Positions 61,274-64,000 of a DNA stretch of 64,000 bases are shown piece after piece (within the stretch, counting starts at the first letter, position 1; every line of letters begins with the position of its first letter). Below the pieces are notes generated by a model, which saw only the letters and a list, made by a program, of their open reading frames with translations, searched no databases and was not told the origin of the DNA. The translations under genes and the position numbers were made by a program. The DNA is taken from assembly GCA_964423615.1 (NCBI GenBank), contig CAYRFQ010000016.1, forward strand, positions 1-64,000, given 5' to 3'. Source of the stretch: CAYRFQ01 sp964423615. GTDB lineage: Bacteria > Planctomycetota > Planctomycetia > Gemmatales > Gemmataceae.

Positions 61274-62399
61274 TCGGGATTCCCCTTGGTGGCTTTCTGG
61301 ATGTGCTTAGCTTGAGATGGCCCTTGCACAGGGCACCCAATTGACTATTCTGACTCCACAACGCTTGTGGTCTTTGGCCCTTGGTTTGTCGTCGTGCCGA
61401 TTTTCCCACAAACCTCTCTTGGATGCTTCAGGTTTGTGTCCAATGGCACACATGGGTATTCCAACGTGGCAGACCGGCAGAAGTGATCGACTCGTATTGA
61501 TTTCCTTGGCTCAAATCACCGAGATGTTTCCACGACAACAGGGATCGAGACGGATCACCGGACCTTTACGGGCGGCACTGCGAGCGTGTGGACGCAGAAG
61601 GTCCACACAAACAATAACGATATTGTTGCTGAAATACCGCCGGGAATGCAACAGGTTCTCGACGGAATTATGGCAGACGAAGGAATTTACGCTTGCCGAG
61701 TTTGGCCCATTCTTCCCAACGTGAATGATCCGAATCCTCCGAAACTGGCAACTTTCTGGGAGTCTGACTCCACCTTCCCCACATCGTCCTTGATCGACCG
61801 AGTGGAAACACCAAGAGCAAATCCCGTTCTCGACCTTCCTTACGAATTTCACTATCGTGATAGATTTCCCTCTTCGCCTCAACCTCCCCCGAATCGTCTG
61901 CTCCAGAGTGTCCAGAAACTCGGTCGACGTTTGACAAGACCACAACCCGATGACATGTTACATCTAGTGAACGAAGAACGAACGTAACGAATGAGCCATA
62001 CGGGCCGTTTCTCCCCTTGTCTACTATTTTTCGGCCTGACTCGTGGACAAAAGGGGCAGAACGCCGATAACGAAGCCCGAAACGATATCCGAAGTTCGAC
62101 AGGAACGAGTCCGCCGTTGGTCGTTCGAAGTTCTTAGGACAACTCAGTTCCTGCGGACGATCCCAAGCAAGATTCCAGGTGATTGACCACTTCGAAACTC
62201 CTCGGAAATGCTGTCGTTTCGGTGGAAACTCTGGGAAAAACGCTCCCGTTTGGTATCGGGAGCAGCCGCATCCAATCCAGAAAAACAGACTCCAAGCGTA
62301 ACCCTACTCGAAACCCATTCACGAGGTGATGAGAAGGACGGAGAGGCCGAGATTCGGCCTGGCCAGGTCGACATCACTCAATACAGTTAGGCGAGTACC
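61274..62399. other. Long interval between the coiled-coil module and the kinase
   Basis: Apart from the doubtful frame at 61586-61987, no gene is seen in these 1126 bases. The left part must hold the promoter of the coiled-coil operon and the right part that of the kinase gene. No strong repeat or hairpin was found. Confidence 0.5.
61586..61987 (+). CDS. Doubtful hypothetical protein
   Basis: The open frame runs from a stop at 61484 to 61987, and its only usable start is GTG at 61586 (133 residues). The composition looks protein-like (IPPGMQQVLDGIMADEG; YACRVWPILPNVNDPNPP; YEFHYRDRF), but there is no ribosome site and no known family. Residues before the GTG also read plausibly, which would suggest a 5'-truncated gene. 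Low confidence. Confidence 0.3.
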   Translation: MWTQKVHTNNNDIVAEIPPGMQQVLDGIMADEGIYACRVWPILPNVNDPNPPKLATFWESDSTFPTSSLIDRVETPRANPVLDLPYEFHYRDRFPSSPQPPPNRLLQSVQKLGRRLTRPQPDDMLHLVNEERT

Positions 62400-63782
62400 G
62401 TGAGGTCAACGTTGCAACTTATCGGCGATTACGAGGTACTGGAGAAGATCGCTGAAGGGGGAATGGGGTCCGTCTTCAAAGCACGACATCCCGAAACTGG
62501 GGAGATCGTGGCGATCAAAGTCGTTTCTCCGCATCTGGCCAAGAACAAAGTCTTGCTCAAGCGCTTTGAGCAGGAGTATCACGTTGCCAGCACACTTACC
62601 CATCCAAACATCATCCGCGCTTTGGGCTTTGGCTACACCGGCGTCTCGCCCTACCTCGTCATGGAGTTCGTCGACGGAGATTCACTCGGGAAGTTGATCG
62701 AAGAGGGAGGGGAACTCTCCGAACCTAACGCCATCCAGATCATCGTTCAGGTGGCCCAAGGGTTGCACAAGGCCCACAAGCAGGGACTCGTCCACCGAGA
62801 CGTCAAACCCGACAACATCCTGATCAACTCTCAAGGAGCGGCTAAACTTGCCGATCTTGGGTTAGTAAAAGAACTCGAGGCGGATTTGAATCTAACAAGG
62901 ACGGGCCGTGGCCTTGGGACTCCACACTTCATGGCACCCGAACAATTTCGGAACGCGAAAAATGCCGACGTCCGCTGCGATGTTTATTCGCTCGGGGCAA
63001 CGCTTTACATGATGGTGACCGGGGAATTGCCCTTCAAATCTCTCAGTCCACTCGATGCGTGGATGAAGAAAGTCGATAACAAACTCACCCCAGCGAAAGA
63101 ATTAAATCCCAATTTGAGTGAACGGGTCGACTGGGCGATTCGGCGTTCCATGCATCCCGATCCGGAAAAGCGTCCTAGCTCCTGTCAAGAATTCATCGAG
63201 GACCTGACCGGACAAGGCACCCAGCCGATACCGACCATCAACGTCGATCCTCAAGACGCCTGGTTCCTCCGGTACAAAGACGAGGAAGGAGTCATCCACA
63301 CCGTCAAGGGAACCATCGGTCGCCTCCGAAGCACATTGAAGGAAGGGAGGCTCGGGGACATCTCGAACATGCGAGCTTCTCGAACCAAAGCCGGCCCCTA
63401 TGAACCACTCCGGCGACACCCGGAGTTTCGAGACTTGGTGATTCCAGCTACTCAAACCCAAAAAATTCCATCACCAAATTCACGCAATTCCCAACAAGGG
63501 CACTCTCATTCCACCAAGTCATCGTTTCCCTCAGACAAACAAGCACGAACTCGCACCCTCCAAACTCCTCCTTCGGACCCCCACTCTGTCGGGACCGTTC
63601 CGCCGAAAAGTAACGAACAGACTCCTCACTTGAACCTGGGTACGGGCATCCCGGGAATTCCAGTAGACACAGAAGAAGGAGCAACGGAATGGGGGCGTAT
63701 CTTTCTCTTCTTTATCCTCACGATGTTGACAGGACTCATCGGATTTTTCGCTCTCCCTCACTTGACAAACCTGTTGAAGTAG
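62400..63782 (+). CDS. Membrane-anchored eukaryotic-type Ser/Thr protein kinase
   Basis: This 460-residue protein starts at a GTG at 62400. The kinase domain covers about residues 10-270: glycine loop IAEGGMGSVFKA, Lys40 in VAIK, HRDVKPDN with catalytic Asp134, the metal-binding motif as DLG (ADLGLVKE, 152-154) instead of DFG, and GTPHFMAPEQF at the activation segment. All catalytic residues are present, so it should be active; DLG is common in bacterial kinases of this type. A Ser/Thr/Pro-rich linker (about 330-425) leads to a C-terminal membrane segment (RIFLFFILTMLTGLIGFFAL). The kinase faces the cytoplasm. Targets unknown. Confidence 0.93.
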   Translation: MRSTLQLIGDYEVLEKIAEGGMGSVFKARHPETGEIVAIKVVSPHLAKNKVLLKRFEQEYHVASTLTHPNIIRALGFGYTGVSPYLVMEFVDGDSLGKLIEEGGELSEPNAIQIIVQVAQGLHKAHKQGLVHRDVKPDNILINSQGAAKLADLGLVKELEADLNLTRTGRGLGTPHFMAPEQFRNAKNADVRCDVYSLGATLYMMVTGELPFKSLSPLDAWMKKVDNKLTPAKELNPNLSERVDWAIRRSMHPDPEKRPSSCQEFIEDLTGQGTQPIPTINVDPQDAWFLRYKDEEGVIHTVKGTIGRLRSTLKEGRLGDISNMRASRTKAGPYEPLRRHPEFRDLVIPATQTQKIPSPNSRNSQQGHSHSTKSSFPSDKQARTRTLQTPPSDPHSVGTVPPKSNEQTPHLNLGTGIPGIPVDTEEGATEWGRIFLFFILTMLTGLIGFFALPHLTNLLK

Positions 63783-64000
63783 AGCAAGTTGATAATTGAT
63801 TCATTCCACTTCTGTCCCGGAAGTGGAGTAACACAGAAACTCACGCAACGCCCCAAGTATTCTTCAGGGTGCGAGAGCGTAGGCATACAGTCTTCTATAG
63901 CGTGCCAGCGTCGCCCACGAGAACACCGGCAAATCCACTCGACGTAATTCCACCGATGCAACACGCATTGGCAACCGTCTCGAACACCCTATTCGCTACC
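63783..64000. other. Unassigned right edge
   Basis: No supported gene in the last 218 bases. No clear terminator follows the kinase. Confidence 0.4.

Noticed and set aside
61317..61724. Plus-strand frame of 135 codons before the doubtful frame
   Set aside because: No homology cue, no ribosome site, and it overlaps the other frame; no way to favour it.
1..64000. tRNA, rRNA, CRISPR, insertion-sequence or prophage content
   Set aside because: No cloverleaf with an intact T-loop, no regularly spaced repeat-spacer array, and no transposase, integrase or phage structural gene was recognised.

Overview
The window looks like a piece of a planctomycete chromosome, probably Gemmatales or a close relative. 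Evidence is the density of lineage-typical families: PSCyt1/DUF1549/DUF1553 and DUF1501 proteins, a PVC-type haem-binding CxxCH protein, a CxPxR sulfatase, two VPS10/BNR propellers, a VIT-vWA protein, a ThuA protein, a membrane-anchored Ser/Thr kinase, and three surface proteins with the N-terminal 'LE(E/D)R-x-x-P' motif. The order-level placement is inference. About 36 genes are supported, 28 of them on the minus strand. Only infC and pyk are named with confidence. I found no tRNA, rRNA, CRISPR array, insertion sequence or prophage.

Layout. 0.3-6.3 kb: DUF6702-like secreted protein, small membrane protein, DUF4397/RTX-type surface protein, and a BNR propeller carrying an inserted PDZ domain. 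6.8-14 kb: infC without any usable ATG, a two-gene ATP-grasp (STM4014-like)/dehydrogenase operon, a secreted nuclease/phosphatase-fold protein and pyk, separated by repeat-rich non-coding DNA. 14.2-18.8 kb (plus strand): VIT-vWA protein and an S41 processing protease. 19-24 kb: SDR, GntR/LacI-type regulator, PEP-hydrolase-family enzyme and MATE transporter. 24-33.4 kb: haem-binding CxxCH dehydrogenase-like protein, sulfatase, DUF1501 and PSCyt1/DUF1549/DUF1553, probably a polysaccharide-degradation block. 33.9-36.8 kb: a surface protein with four near-identical 276-bp repeats whose stop overlaps the start of a small membrane protein. 37.2-41.7 kb: SGNH esterase, ThuA protein and a second BNR propeller.

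42.4-48 kb: a tetR-adaptor-RND permease efflux operon. 48.2-55.9 kb: an outer-membrane barrel candidate and a 1906-residue surface protein with nine cadherin-like repeats arranged in a strict three-repeat super-period. 56.2-57.2 kb: glutaminyl cyclase. 57.3-61.3 kb: four consecutive genes for small N-anchored and coiled-coil proteins of unknown role, the best candidate here for an undescribed system. 62.4-63.8 kb: Ser/Thr kinase.

Overall the genes describe a cell that exports large repeat-built surface proteins and degrades complex, partly sulfated and acetylated glycans, with a few housekeeping genes interspersed. Many starts are TTG or GTG. Where a Shine-Dalgarno-like sequence decided a start, this is stated in the entry.
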